Source: Gloeopeniophorella convolvens (Eukaryota > Basidiomycota > Agaricomycetes > Russulales). From it: a stretch of 64,000 bases of DNA. The notes beneath the pieces were generated by a model. It was not told the DNA's origin. It made no database searches and worked only from the letters and a program-made list of their open reading frames with translations. Location: the NCBI GenBank assembly GCA_022496205.1, contig WTXD01000001.1, forward strand, positions 558,001 to 622,000. Direction: 5' to 3'. Position numbers and translations under genes: made by a program. Below, in pieces: positions 1 through 12,212 of this stretch (within the stretch, counting starts at the first letter, position 1; the number at the start of each line of letters is the position of its first letter).

Positions 1-3000
1 GATCGCTCACAACTGGTCCTTCCGCGGACAATCAAGCCGGTTTCGAGATTGGTCGTTTGCCAAAACCTACTTGGCGAATTGGTCAGTCTATCTCGCCTTT
101 TCGCCCCGATACTATCTGAGTTCCTTCAAGTCTCGTTGGCTCGTATAATCGTATACTCCATGGCTCCTGACGGGCTTCCGGCTGCACCTTCCAGCGCTCC
201 GACTCCTCTCGGGACGCCTTTTGCGTCTGGCATGAATACGCCCAGGCATCAGGGCGGCTCCGTTGGCGACTATCTGACCGCTTCCTTAGGCAAAGTACCC
301 TTCCTGAGTCTCAAGAGCTACATTGGCGGTTCTAAGGCCCTGGACTCGCTGGTGAAACTGATTGCTTCTACTGAGAGTTTCTTCCATCCTTCGAACTCAG
401 GAGCCTGGACTGCTGATGTATGTGAGATACCTTGTATGCCACGTCGACTTTTCCCCCTCGCGTGAGATTCCGAGTGAGCCGCCCGCTAATGTGTTTATGC
501 AGTTGACTGCATTTATCAAATACGTTGCATATGAGTTCAACAAACGTAACTTACCGCCTCCCACGCGAGCTCGCAGCTTACCGCTGATCCTTAGGCTGGC
601 ATGAAGAGCAACGACCCGATTGCAAAACTCCAATGGTGTGCCCAATGCCCGTCACTCCGCCCTGTTAACGCCGCTTTGACCTGTGTTCCAGCATCGTCGT
701 CTTACGCGAGAGATGAAACGCGAACTCGTCAAAAGCTTCAGGACCGTCGCGTTGCTCGCTATGTTCTCGGAAGACTCCACAACCGTCAACAATATTTCTA
801 GCTGCCTTAAGTGGATGAGTCTCATGGAGCCTGACCTTATTCTCTACCCTATACTGGAAAGAGCCGTGCCATCATTGGAGGCTCTAGTTGAGGTGAATGA
901 TCAGATCTTTTAGAGCTAGGAGGATGCACTGAGACAGTCACTCAGACCCAACGTACCATCGCGGTCATCAAAGCGCTCGGCGCCATTGCCCCCGCATTAG
1001 TATCTCGTGAGGTTCACTACCCGGGTGCGAAGCATCTTGTTCCGATCCTTCAATTACTTATCCCCGGGATTGATCTCGTACGTGGCACAACGTCTCTGCG
1101 TGACACCGTGTATTGACGGCCATGACAGAACGATCCATCCAAGACGGTAAGATAAATCTATTCACTTCGCTGTGATATTCATGGGTTAAGGCGGCGACAA
1201 CCTCCATGCAGCTCTGTACAACAACGTTCCTCATTGAGATCTCCCAGTACATCCAATTTGGGGATCTGACGTCGAGAGGCATCACAATGTCGGCCGATAT
1301 AGATTCGTCCACGCCCACAAACGTTGACGTGCCAAATGGGTACCCATCTGTGCCGTTGGGGGACGGGTACATTGAAGCCGAGCTCAACGATGGACCTTCC
1401 CTATCAAAAGACGAGGAGGATGCATTGTTACGGGAATCGACAGCAGGCTTCCCGGATTGGATCGCTAGCTTCATTCGGAGGGTCATTTTGCTCTTCGACA
1501 ACTTACCCGAGGAAGCTGGCGGCGCAACAGAAGGTGAGCTCATAGGTTATCACGAAGTCTCGCTCGGGTGTCTGACCAATGATCAGTGCAGCTGGTCGAT
1601 GCCGTCACAAACGCATGCAGCCAAATCTGCATCCACTTGTCGGATTCTTTGTTTGACCTGGTTCTGAACATGATCTTCGATTACGCCAGCACAAACGTTC
1701 GGCCCAACGCTGTTCGAGCTGTTCATCAACTCGTAGAATGCGTTGCAAACGCACATCCGGCTAAAACCTTGGCCAAATTTGTTCCCTTTTGCATCCATAA
1801 CATTGGGGTTGAACTCGACAATGGGGCTAGCTCAACTCGTACAACCTCAACCTATGCAACACCGTTACCTTCCGACGCTACTTTCCATTGGAGTACGTGT
1901 GGCGCTCCTGTGGCGCCCTCCGAGCGCTGACGGAGGCCTTCTAGATCTCGCAGTCCTGCGCGGTGCCATGTTCAAGTGAGTCATCGACGCTGCTTTCACT
2001 AACACGCCTCTGATCAGGCTTCAGCGACGGCAAAGCTGTAGGTTGGAGCGCTCGCCGTGCGACGAAAACTAATACCGGGGCACTAGATTCTGCAGTACAA
2101 AGATCAGTTTCTTCCCTTACTCAGGCGCCTGCGCGACAAGGCATTGTCTAAGAGAGGGTTCTCTTGGAGCGGGAAGCTCCTTTCTAGTCTGCTTCTGACC
2201 CTCACACACACCTATCCTCTGGAAGACAAATTCGCGAACAGGGATGAATGGGCCAGTGAAGGTAAGTTTTGACTATCCTGGCTAATTGTTAAACTTGAAC
2301 CTTGTCAAGAGTTCCGCTTCAACCACCACAAACACTGGGGAAAGCTTTACAAGGCCGAGGATGTCTCTGTATGTATCTATTTGGGACGCCTCAAACTAGT
2401 TAATCACCGAAGTTTTAGGTTACATGGCACGTTCCGGATGAGGAAGAATTAAACTTCGCTCTAGAACTCTTCCGGGAGATTGTCGAACCGACTTTGGCGA
2501 GGTTGGAGGATCTCTTGAAGCCAGGTCGGTGGTGCCGTCCGCAAAACAGCCCGTTTAGTCATCGCTTTACCCCTCAGGTGTCTCCAGGGATGGCGCATGG
2601 CGCAATGACTTTTGTCGGTCAGTATTGGGGGTGTCTGATGCTTCATTCTGCTGGCGTTGAGAGCGTGTTCGTACAGCTATCTGAGCTTTGTCCGCAACGC
2701 CTTCTCAGGTACTCCAACATTTGTCAAGGAGAACCTCACCAAAGAAGACCAGCAATACGCCGTGGAAACAAGCGACATCTTGTACGTATTCACTCATGTC
2801 TAGCGGAGATCCGCTTACTCGCTGTCAGGAACGAAATCCCTGAAATGATAGCATCCATAGAGCCCCTGAGCTCCGGGTTTGCCATTGCAGACACTGAAGA
2901 TCCGCGTGCTCAGTACTATCTGTCTTTGCGGCAGCGGTTCGGGAAGCTCCTCCACGAGGCGTCTGTGTCGTTGCGGCAACAAGGCGAAGAGAATACTGTT

Positions 3001-6000
3001 GATGCAGTACATGCCTTGGTGCGTTTCTGCAAATGCCTATACCTTCTTCACATACTATCTTTGCTCCCGTTCCAGTTACAATGCATCCGCACGTACTTGC
3101 TCGACTACGGAGACAGCAAAGATAGGTCAGAGGATATCAACTACAGTTCTCACGATTTCTGAGCGCCGTCCAGCTATTATGTCCAGCTGGATCGCTACGG
3201 GTCTGAGCTCAGTTACGCTCGGCAATACACGAAGCAAAAGGTATGGCCGAGGGCGGTTTTCATTCGGCGCGCGAGGTGAGTGACCGAGGGGCCGAAGCGT
3301 ACATGTGTTTCTGTTGCTGATGTTGTCTTGACAGGTTGTACCACGCAGCTCGCCTAAGGTGGAACTCCATCGAAAGGAAACGCACTGAGAGCGAAGATCA
3401 ACTTGTCGACGATGTTACAGAATGGTCTCTCTGGCATTATGCGACTGGTCAGTGATTCGACGCTACAATTAATGGTGTATTCTTCCGACTGAACGTGTCG
3501 CCAGTGCGGGAGTACGATATGTCAAGGGCTCCCCTATGTCCATCTCATTGACCCCTCCTCAGGTCCAGTCAGTCATTGTTGGACTCTTTATGCGGAGTAT
3601 GTCTGGCTCTCGAAACGAGTAAACGAAACATCACTGATTCGTCGTGAAGGCATACGATGGCATTCGGATACGCTGCCTTCCTCGAATATATGACGCGTTA
3701 AAGCCAGGCACAGAAGACGATCGGATGAAAGGGGCTTTGTGGACGTTGAATTCCAGCGTATTCGGTAAGCGCATAACCGGTGGAGACTGTCAGTTCACAT
3801 GAGTTTCACGCAATACAGTGAAATACGCGATGTCGGGCAAGTTCACAATACTCGATCAATACGGGAGGTGTCTCAGTTTTTTAACAGAACCTACACTGGC
3901 TCCTGAGTTGCTGAAGAGGCTCTTCGCATGCCAGTTTAATGAGAAGGTAGTGCTTTACATACGTAGCCAACTTCCCAGTGGCCTGATCGAGGGCAACAGC
4001 CATCTATACAGAGCGCCGTTGCCTCCGTTTGCGAGAATGGTAATAATCCCGCGCCCAGATTGGCTTTATTTCACTTCTTTTCTAGGCATCAACAGCTTCG
4101 TCGAGCCCAACTTCCACGTCTATGAAGTCGATCACCCGCGCCTTGATCAAGCACTTGCTAGATTCAAACATCGAATACCCTTCGACGAAGACGATGCATC
4201 CCTCGTCAGCCGTTGCACGGAGAGACGAGTAGATCGAATTCGGCTGAGTGGGGAGCGAGTTCACGAAACGGTTTGTTCATTCATATATCATGCAGAGCTT
4301 TCTAGTGATGAGGGAAAAGACGGCCTTGGTCTTAGACATAGCGCAGGCAAAATCCACACATTGGCGGTATGCTATCTTCGCAACTAGATGTCTGCGGACG
4401 CTAGTCAGGAAGGACGCACCCATATCTGCCGCTCACATGAGATATTTCCTCGAGAAGAGTTATGATAACCACCCATCTCTGGTATGTCCCGGTGATCACT
4501 GCACCAGCGGAAACACAAACTCACTCTGCTTTCCGTCCAGCGATACGTAAGTGTCGGCACACCTGTATGTCTTAACTTAACTGTAGCCGCTTTGCAGTAC
4601 TCCCAGAGAGCTGTGATGAAGGCGATTCGATACATCAAGCTGCGAACCTTCTCCCACAGCCCCATCGATCTGATATTCGAGCGAAACAACAATCCGCTTA
4701 AGCAGTCGCTTGCAGTTGGAGAACTCTCTCATGAATTCACACGGGACTTCCTCTCTCAGTTCCAGGTTCCTGTCGACCTGATCAAGGCAGGGTCGAACAC
4801 GTAAGTCGGTTACTAGGCTGAACGGATGTCGGTTGGCTGAATATGTATGTTAGCCTGCTGATCGAGGATGTCTCCAGCGGGTGGCTTGCCTGGAAAGACT
4901 CGATCACGGCCTACACCTGCCCACATATCTCGAAACCGTCGCTGACTCCATGGGATCTAGAAAGTCAAGGCGCAATCGGGGCTGTGAGAGATGCGGCGAA
5001 AGATTCAGCCTTCTGGAAGAATCTATCTACGCATTTCAGCTCCGAGACTCACTCAGAGGTAGTATCATCGGACAATGTCGCTTCAGTCAAGTCTATAGGT
5101 GGGTTTCGAGCTAGAAATCTGGAGATCTTCATATTGATCTTCCCCACCGTACATCAGTCCAGCTACTAGAAGACGAATCCTTTGCACCTCTCCAGACTCT
5201 GGTCGAAGAACTAATCCAAAATCCCGATCAGAACAAGCAGCGAGGTGCAGCCGAATTCTTGGCAGGCTTGCTCAATGGTGAGCGCGTGAACCGCTTTCCC
5301 CACTGGAGGTATCCTCACGAGGAGATAGGCGCCAAGCATTGGCCAATGCAAGGCCAGGAGCGCCTCTGGAACTGGGCCATGCCGTTATTCAAGACAACAT
5401 TCGGGAGCAAGATCAAAACGGATACGTTACCTGTTTGGATGTCTTTCCTGGAGGTGAGTGGCGATGGGTACAACAGTACCATTGTTCACCGTCAATAGTA
5501 TATGTTCCACAAACGCGACCCACGCCGCTATCAAGCCCTCGTCGACTATCTCGTGCAAGAATTTCAATTCACAGACTACAATGGAGAGTCCTCACTCAAT
5601 GCTGTCAAAGCGCTGTGCTTCTTCAGGGCATTTTACGAGGAGCAAAATTGGAAGTTCTCACCACGAGTAGACCAAGCAATCGAGCGTGTATGGGGCGAGA
5701 TATCGAGCGAGCATGACGAAGTAAGACGAGTTCTGGTTGTCTTCCTAAGTGTGCTTACCGTACGCGTGGAGGTTCGCGCATACATAAGCGAGCTGCTTGC
5801 GTTTGCGAGCAAGATTAAGGTGAGGGCGATTGACCCGAGCTCTCCTCATCACGACCTGAACTCTGGTTGTAGCGCCGACCAAAACCAACCATCCCATCTG
5901 CCGAGGTCTTCGTTCGAGAATGCCGGATAGTACCTATTGACTTCGATATCATGGGGATGCGCGGAACCTATCACCAGGAACGGGTAGCAGAGCTTGTACA

Positions 6001-7362
6001 GCGATTCCCGCAATGGCGTGCCGAACGGCTCCCCGGGGCGCGTGCCTTCCAGTCCACATATGACAAGTTTGTCCTTCAGTTCATTTCTGTGCGAGATGCA
6101 TACTCAGTGGGTGTGAACAGAGTAGGGACCACGGTCTGTCGCTGGCTGTTCCAAACGGTACATGATACGAACGCTATATCGGCCTTTGACTACATTCTGC
6201 CACTAATGGTGCGTCAGATGTCTGTGTTCCCCTGACTTGACAGAAGTGCTCACCACTGTTGCTGTAGCCCGAGTTATTCCGCTTCACGGAAGGTATGCAA
6301 TTCGAGCAGTTTTCGTCAAATTCAACATTACCCAACCCTTTCAGTCAATGACAACGACGAGCTCTTGTCAAGAGCTCGCATGCTCCTCGTCCGGATGTGC
6401 GGCGTGACCCCGCCACGGTCGTTGATTGGGCCTATCTTAAGCGCGATCTTCGACACCATACAGAATTCACCGGTATGGTACCATTTACATCCTCGTTAGA
6501 TTTTCTCTTCACAACGTCGGCAGTCATGGAAAGTCCGGGTACAGGCTCTACCCCTTGTCCAAGGTCGGTGTCGGAATTTTCCTGCCAACCTGGATCTAAA
6601 CTACGTATAGTGTTCTATTTCCGGCAAGTTCCTCTGATGAGTGACGCCAAGATCACTGAGATACTCGAGGTAGGACATGCGCTGTATCCTTACATTCTCT
6701 CATTGTGCTGTAGGTTCTCTGCAAATGTCTTGACGATGAAGTAGTCGAGGTCCGCGAGATGGCTGCCACGTATGTTGTGCGCTTGCCTCCGATCTACTGA
6801 GCTGATGTCCTTCAAGGACGCTATCTGGCGTCTTACGTCTGTCACCTCGTCGCAGTCAATTGACGTTGAAGGTATTAAGAACCATACACTAGCGTAGTCG
6901 AATCATGCTCAGCTTCCCATAGGACCGCTTTGTTAGACTGCTCCGTCGCTCCCCTCTTCCTAATCGACAGTCACCAGTCTACAACGCAGCAATCCGTCAG
7001 CGTCATGCTGCGATCCTCGGCATCTGTGCTCTGATTGACAGCTATCCATACACTGTCGAACGCTGGATGCCCGAGTTACTGACAAATGTCCTCGCCGAAC
7101 ACACCTACGACCCTGTCTGCCTCCCCTTCGTGACTATCTCAGTGCATTGCTCACGATCCTGCAGATACCGATATCGACGACAGTTCAGAAGTGTGCTAGT
7201 AATTTCAAGAAGACACATCAAGATACATGGCACGAGGATTCCAAGCGCTTCACGGAAGACCAGCTTGTGGCGTTGTCAACCCTGCTCACAGGTTCATCTT
7301 ATTGTGAGTTAGCCCTTTCCCATCATGGCGCAGTCTGACTGCGATACTCCACAGATGCTTGA
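1..7362 (+). CDS. BLM10: Proteasome activator BLM10/PA200, 5' truncated by window edge
   Basis: This is the HEAT-repeat proteasome activator that caps the 20S core and opens its gate (BLM10 in yeast, PSME4/PA200 in animals). The reading frame is open from base 1, so the N terminus lies outside the window. Exons are joined by more than 20 short introns and give roughly 1,900-2,000 residues, close to family length. Diagnostic stretches include LFDNLPEE near 1495, SYDNHPSL near 4459, the block QRAVMKAIRYIKLRTFSHSP near 4605, and DTWHEDSKRFTEDQL near 7225. The last intron (7304-7354) splits the penultimate tyrosine codon. Splicing gives a C terminus ...SSYYA-stop, the Hb-Y-X-type tail that inserts into 20S alpha-subunit pockets in this family. 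It converges on the HIT gene. I am confident of identity; individual internal exon borders were not all resolved. Confidence 0.93.
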
Positions 7363-7659
7363 ATACGTCTCATTTGCGCCTGCTCGAAAGTGGCTGTCAC
7401 ATCTATTACTCGATCCCATTATCTTCTTGCACAGTTATCACATAGAAAACATTGGCTTACGCGTAATGCACGACAATCTTGCCACTAACTAATGACTGGA
7501 CATTTACCGCAGTACATGTACTCAGAGAGTAGTCCAATTGTCCACGCTACATTCTGCAATGCTCAGAGTCACGCAATGAAAACAACAGGAAACCATGAAT
7601 GAGACATCTCGACGGGTCGCAAAACAATGGATATAACACGGGCGCCCGAGCATACACGT

Positions 7660-8626
7660 TCACACTTGAAGTCCACCACTGGGTGGAGGAGACACGCTCG
7701 CAGTGGGAGAACGCGGCCCGCTGGGAACCGACTGCCCCTCCTCGATGTCGGGCGAAGCAAGAGACGATTCCGTCGTCTCGAGTCCACTTGCAGTACCAGC
7801 TCTTGCCCCCGCGTCTGGCACACGGTCTATGGGGGCCGTTGGCCTATTCGTATAACCGGATTTGACACGATTGTTTGATACCGACTCGCTAATGAGGGCC
7901 ACGACGTACCGAGCGCGGCAAGGATTAGCTACCTCATGCAATGATGCAGGTGCTAGCCACTTACCGAATCTCAGCGACGAGGTCGTCAATGTCGTACCAG
8001 GCAATTGGGCTGTATCCAATGCCGCGGAACCATCCTAACCGATCGGCAGGGCTGATGTATGCGTGTGCATGCAGGTGGTCCGTGACAGGGATTCGCGAGT
8101 CTCGGAATGGCGGGGTGATGAACCCTATGCGGAAGCTTGACGGCCGAGCGCGCAATGGCGCCGACTGGGCGGCGGTCGGCGTAGTGGCAGAAGGTGGTTG
8201 AAGGAGGGGGGAATCTGGGGGCAGGAGCGAAGAGAGCAGTCTAGTGGAAATGTCGCGGACGAAGGCAAGAAGGGGTAAATCGCTTGAACTCTACAAGGTA
8301 ACGTCAGGGAGGGAAAACGCTGCAGGAACGCACCCAGTCGACGTACGAGCATGTAAATGGATGGAACGTGGAGGCTTCGGAACCTTGGTAAGACCCCAGA
8401 AAGGAGGAGTCAATGTGGCTTACTTGAATGCGACAATTATGTGTCCTTTGCTTGAAACTGGGTTCGTCTTTTCGCGATATACGGTGAAGTTATCGTCGCG
8501 CCAGAGGATGTCCGGTTGAGTAGCGGAGGATGATGGGGAGACAGGTGCGCTGAGAGCATTGTGCTCACGCTGTGCCTGTGAGACAATGCCGCACATTGGA
8601 CAGCCGGGCTTCGGCGCGAAGGACAT
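7660..8626 (-). CDS. HIT (histidine triad) family protein, HINT3-like
   Basis: This is a histidine-triad nucleotide-binding/hydrolase protein of 264 residues from four exons: 8626-8424, 8383-8347, 8290-7965 and 7888-7660. The joins are supported by frame and by GTAAGC, GTACGT and GTAAGT donors. The N terminus carries a CPMCGIV zinc-type pair, then HIT-fold segments (ending GHIIVAF, continuing SLHVPSIYML). The catalytic triad motif is DHLHAHAY, with the HIT pattern H-x-H-x-H. The preceding GFITPPFRDSRIPV resembles the region before the triad in HINT3/aprataxin-type proteins. The C-terminal 70 or so residues are Ser/Pro-rich and look disordered. Substrate cannot be told from sequence; family members hydrolyse nucleotide phosphoramidates or adenylates. 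It is divergent from TRAX, with 157 bp between start codons. Confidence 0.88.
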
Positions 8627-8783
8627 GGTGGGGGTGTGGTGGGTTGTTGGTCGCCGCCGGTTCTGCTGTTGCCGTCGTCCTCGTCTTCGTCGTCTTCGTT
8701 GCTGGCCTCAATTGGCCTCAATTCCCCGCGCTTGTGGCCACTTGTGGTATCACGTGCCAGCGTTCCTGTCGACGTCCTCCGTC

Positions 8784-9770
8784 ATGACGGTCGCCTCTGC
8801 TTTCGAGGCGTTTCGTGAACATCTTGATGAGCACCATGACAGGCGCGAGCGCATTATCAAGGAACGATTCTCCTCTCTATCAATCTTCTGCCCGCGTGCA
8901 CTCATTCCCCGTGCTTGTAGACAAACCGAGATGTCACCGTCGCATCGAAAAAAGTTATCTTTCTCCTTCAACGCATCTTGAACGAACGAACCACCGATGA
9001 TCGTGCTCTTTCTCACCGTGCGGCCGCAGAAGCAAAGGCGAAGCTGGCTGAAATACGTGTCTTACTTAGGAATGTTACCCATGAGTTACAGGGGGAGCGT
9101 TTCTGGCGATATGCGTCCAACATATCTGGCGGGCTGCAGGAGTATATCGAAGCTCTGAGCCTCGCCCACTACATCGAGCACGGTAGACTCGTTTCCTATC
9201 AAGAAGTGAAAGAAGATCTACGTGATGAGGCTGGCCAACCCGTGGGTCATGCACACTGCGTCGTTTGACCACAATTTTGACGAGGACTGGTCCGACCTGT
9301 ATTCAGCTCTGTCCACTGTCCGTCTCGGACTACATCCTCGGGGTATCTGACCTGACCGGGGAATTGATGCGTCTCGCCATATCATCTATCTCAAAGCCAG
9401 GTGGCCGCACAAAAGCCTCGCAGATATCCTCATTCGTCCGGGGTTGCAAATCTGGTAAATACGTCCGACGGCCTCTGTTGTTTGACCACTGTGAACTAGT
9501 GCCTAGATTTCGAAACCCTGACGCCTCACATCCATGAACTGCGCAAAAAGCAGGTGGTCACCTCCCAGTCGCTTCGAAAGATCGAAAGCGGTTGGTCTCA
9601 CCCTCGGTGCGGTTTCGTCACCGTGCTCTAATGCTGTCTTTGTAGCTGCATACACCATCGCCATACGTAGCTCGGAATTCGAGCTGTCTCCGGAGATGCT
9701 TGATCACATAATGAGCCAAATGGCTGCGAGTGGCGACGATCGTGGTCAACCAGAAGGTGCTGAGGGTTAG
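8784..9770 (+). CDS. TSNAX: Translin-associated protein X (TRAX), C3PO nuclease subunit
   Basis: TRAX is the catalytic partner of translin in the C3PO ribonuclease. Five exons (8784-8861, 8921-9241, 9307-9454, 9507-9590, 9646-9770) give 251 residues. The motif GLQEYIEA carries the two glutamates, and GVSDLTGELMR carries the Asp and Glu, that form the Mg-binding nuclease site in characterised TRAX. GVSDLTGEL also separates it from translin, which has LISLPSEL-type sequence there. The C-terminal helix IRSSEFELSPEM is TRAX-like. No translin gene is in the window. One oddity: intron 1 begins GA (AAG|GAACGA) rather than GT, yet protein homology (RRERIIK then TNRDVTVASKK) demands that join. It converges on the 639-residue gene. 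Confidence 0.92.
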
Positions 9771-10005
9771 AGAGGTGGCACTGGCCACCAAATGTGCCGC
9801 TTGACGCTGACCGGGTAGTGTGGCGAGACGTTCGCAGTATTTGTATATGTGTCATGCTACAGTTCGAAGTACAGAAACAAATGTTGACAATGGCAGCATC
9901 ATGAAAGGGTAACAAACAGAGACATTCAATCGTGTACAGAATCTACGTGATGGTCATGCGTACAGACAACAAAGCAAGGCGACCAGCACCAAACACAATC
10001 ACTTT

Positions 10006-11925
10006 TCAGAAAACCGTCGCATCCTGAGCCGACGCCGAAACACCGTAGACTTGCACTTTTCCGCCGTCGATCTCGCCTTTGGCTTGCATGACCGACCAGC
10101 CTTGACCGAGAGGGGTCGCCTTGAGATCCAAACGTTCGCCATCGAGAACCACTTCTGGCGTGGGTGGCTCGGCCTTGTCATCTCCAAGTGTGGGCTCGGA
10201 GTACGCGAGTAGCGAGAATGGCCCTTTGGGGACAGTGAAGACGTGGGATGGCCGCCACTTCTCTCCCACAGACGATGCGACCTCCGTCGCCGAGTCCGAC
10301 ACGACCTCTCCAATCTCAGATGGAACATATTCCACTTCCATCTCCGGGGGAGGCGCCTCCTGGGCACCAGCGCCGCCGCTTGTTCCAGACCGTATCTGCG
10401 TCTCGATGTGTTCGCCTTTAGGATGTGCCGGGCGGAGATGCGAGAGAATAGATGAAACCGGGAGGCCGAACATGGAGAATATGCGCAGGATCAGCGCGCG
10501 TACAAGGTATCCGAGGGTGCGCCAGAGCAGCGGGATAAGGAATTCGACCGTGCGCCGCGGGTTGACGGAAACGGCAGTGATGATAGGTCTTGTAGGTGGA
10601 AGTTTGATTGGCTGGCTCAAAAACTCCGTCTCTGAATCGTAATCAAGTTTGTTGTCTTCGAGCGCTGGCTCCTCTTCGTGTCCCGGCTCATCGTGGACGA
10701 GGGAATGGGGCGTCACATATGCGATATCCCACGCAGCTTCACCGGTAGGTAAGGCTTCGTCGGCGGACAGTGTGTATACTGGACTGACGACACATGAGCC
10801 ACCTGAGGCTCCAATCGTGAGGTGGATGTGGGCAGAGCTTGATTCCAGGACTCCGTTGGACGAAGAGTTGTACACCACAAAGCGCGAATCTTCAGCGAAG
10901 AGCCCATTTGAAGCCAAGTTGAGCCCGACTTGGGTAGGACGTTCGGCGGGTGAGGTGTCAGCGAGTAGAGGTACAGCATAGATGTTGACAGGCTGCTCGT
11001 GCGCAGGCGACGTGATTAATGCGTAGCCATTTTTGACACCAAGCCAGCGAAGGCCCAGATCCGGGACGGCAAACGACAATTCTGGCTCAGATGTTATGGC
11101 GTTGTAGACACGTGTGGGAGTGGATGTGCGGCATGTAATCGTGCCCGACAAATCGAGCTTCAAGCCGGCACCGTGAAGAATGATAGGCTGGTGCAATGCG
11201 AATGTGGACGGTCCGCGCTTTGGAACGAATACGAGGAATGCAGCCTCGGCGTCTGTCGTCGTGCCCTTGGGATAGTACTTGACGCTATGGATGAGAACAA
11301 GCTGTGAGCCGATGCTCCCGCGACAGTAGAGAATGTTGATAACGCACCTCCCTTCTCCGATGGCCCAGCATCCCCATGGCTCTTTCATGGTGACTGAAGA
11401 GAACACCCGCGACACGCTACCGGAGGACTGATCCACCGGAACGGGGGGTGCAAGCCAAGGATCGGTCTTCTTGAGCACGCAGCGAAGATCGTGGCCATGG
11501 TGACCAAGCCATCTGACTTCACCGCTGGGATAGAGCAGCCTGTAGGTGACCAAAAAATCTGCCTCAGATTGGTAACGAGGGAGAGGCCGCAGCTTGAGCG
11601 TCAAGAAGAGCGTGAATGGTTCGTCGACAGGGTTGTCCCCGGTCGGCGAGGGAAGGGAGAAGGGGGTCACAACGGCGCCGTCTGACTCGGTAGTCTCGGA
11701 GGTGACCGGCACCTCCTCGAAGTTGTAGCCTCTCCATTGGCCCTCGGGGCCGTCCTCATCGACGGGGGCGTTCGTCCATGCCTGAACCTGGACGCCGTCC
11801 TGCTTGAGTTGCTCCAGGGCAGAGGCAGAACCAGTGCGTGCCCTGAAGAGCAAGGAAACGCCGCCTGCGCGTGCGTTGGGCGGTACGTCGACGACGACGG
11901 TAGAGTCGAGCGGTGGGAAGAACAT
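10006..11925 (-). CDS. Uncharacterised 639-residue protein with one hydrophobic hairpin
   Basis: I do not recognise this protein. It is read as a single uninterrupted exon, unusual here where most neighbours have several introns. It has no signal peptide; the start MFFPPLDSTVVVDVPP opens a beta-rich, soluble-looking N-terminal domain. A strongly hydrophobic stretch at about residues 460-495 (FLIPLLWRTLGYLVRALILR, then IFSMFGLPVSSIL) could be one long or two short membrane segments. A Gly/Ala/Pro/Glu-rich linker and a small C-terminal beta-rich piece follow. The segment YRLLYPSGEVRWLGHHG looks well structured. No catalytic motif is visible. It could be a peripheral or tail-embedded membrane protein. 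The long frame with normal codon use supports a real gene; function is unknown. Confidence 0.85.
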   Translation of the reverse strand: MFFPPLDSTVVVDVPPNARAGGVSLLFRARTGSASALEQLKQDGVQVQAWTNAPVDEDGPEGQWRGYNFEEVPVTSETTESDGAVVTPFSLPSPTGDNPVDEPFTLFLTLKLRPLPRYQSEADFLVTYRLLYPSGEVRWLGHHGHDLRCVLKKTDPWLAPPVPVDQSSGSVSRVFSSVTMKEPWGCWAIGEGRCVINILYCRGSIGSQLVLIHSVKYYPKGTTTDAEAAFLVFVPKRGPSTFALHQPIILHGAGLKLDLSGTITCRTSTPTRVYNAITSEPELSFAVPDLGLRWLGVKNGYALITSPAHEQPVNIYAVPLLADTSPAERPTQVGLNLASNGLFAEDSRFVVYNSSSNGVLESSSAHIHLTIGASGGSCVVSPVYTLSADEALPTGEAAWDIAYVTPHSLVHDEPGHEEEPALEDNKLDYDSETEFLSQPIKLPPTRPIITAVSVNPRRTVEFLIPLLWRTLGYLVRALILRIFSMFGLPVSSILSHLRPAHPKGEHIETQIRSGTSGGAGAQEAPPPEMEVEYVPSEIGEVVSDSATEVASSVGEKWRPSHVFTVPKGPFSLLAYSEPTLGDDKAEPPTPEVVLDGERLDLKATPLGQGWSVMQAKGEIDGGKVQVYGVSASAQDATVF

Positions 11926-12212
11926 GTCTCAGAGAGCGAGGAACTTAGGACGGAGCACGGTGGGTGAGTGTGCCAGGGTTGTACTATATGTATGCTGAAA
12001 CGAATTATGGACTGACGACATACAAGGCGGGAACGTGTAAGCGCGCAGGCAACAAGCGCCGCCACACGCAGGACGTCGCGGCCGACACGAGGACTTGATC
12101 TGATATCTGAATGGAAATCCGGACGCGCAGAACGCGCAGAACGCACAGAACGATGCATCGAGGCCTACACGTTGCGCGCAACGCTGTGCTAATCTGCGCC
12201 TGCGCGCGCCGC
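11926..12212. other. Intergenic region with a short tandem repeat
   Basis: This lies upstream of the 639-residue gene and downstream of the RING gene. Apart from a three-copy 9-bp repeat near 12124 and generally high GC I see no coding potential or known signal. Confidence 0.5.
12124..12150. repeat. Three tandem copies of a 9-bp unit
   Basis: The unit CGCGCAGAA occurs three times head to tail, with one substitution in the third copy. It sits about 200 bp upstream of the 639-residue gene start. Short copy number suggests simple slippage rather than a functional array. Confidence 0.7.

Noticed and set aside
10121..10642. 173-residue plus-strand frame opposite the 639-residue gene
   Set aside because: Antisense shadow of a longer, better-structured minus frame; no motif.
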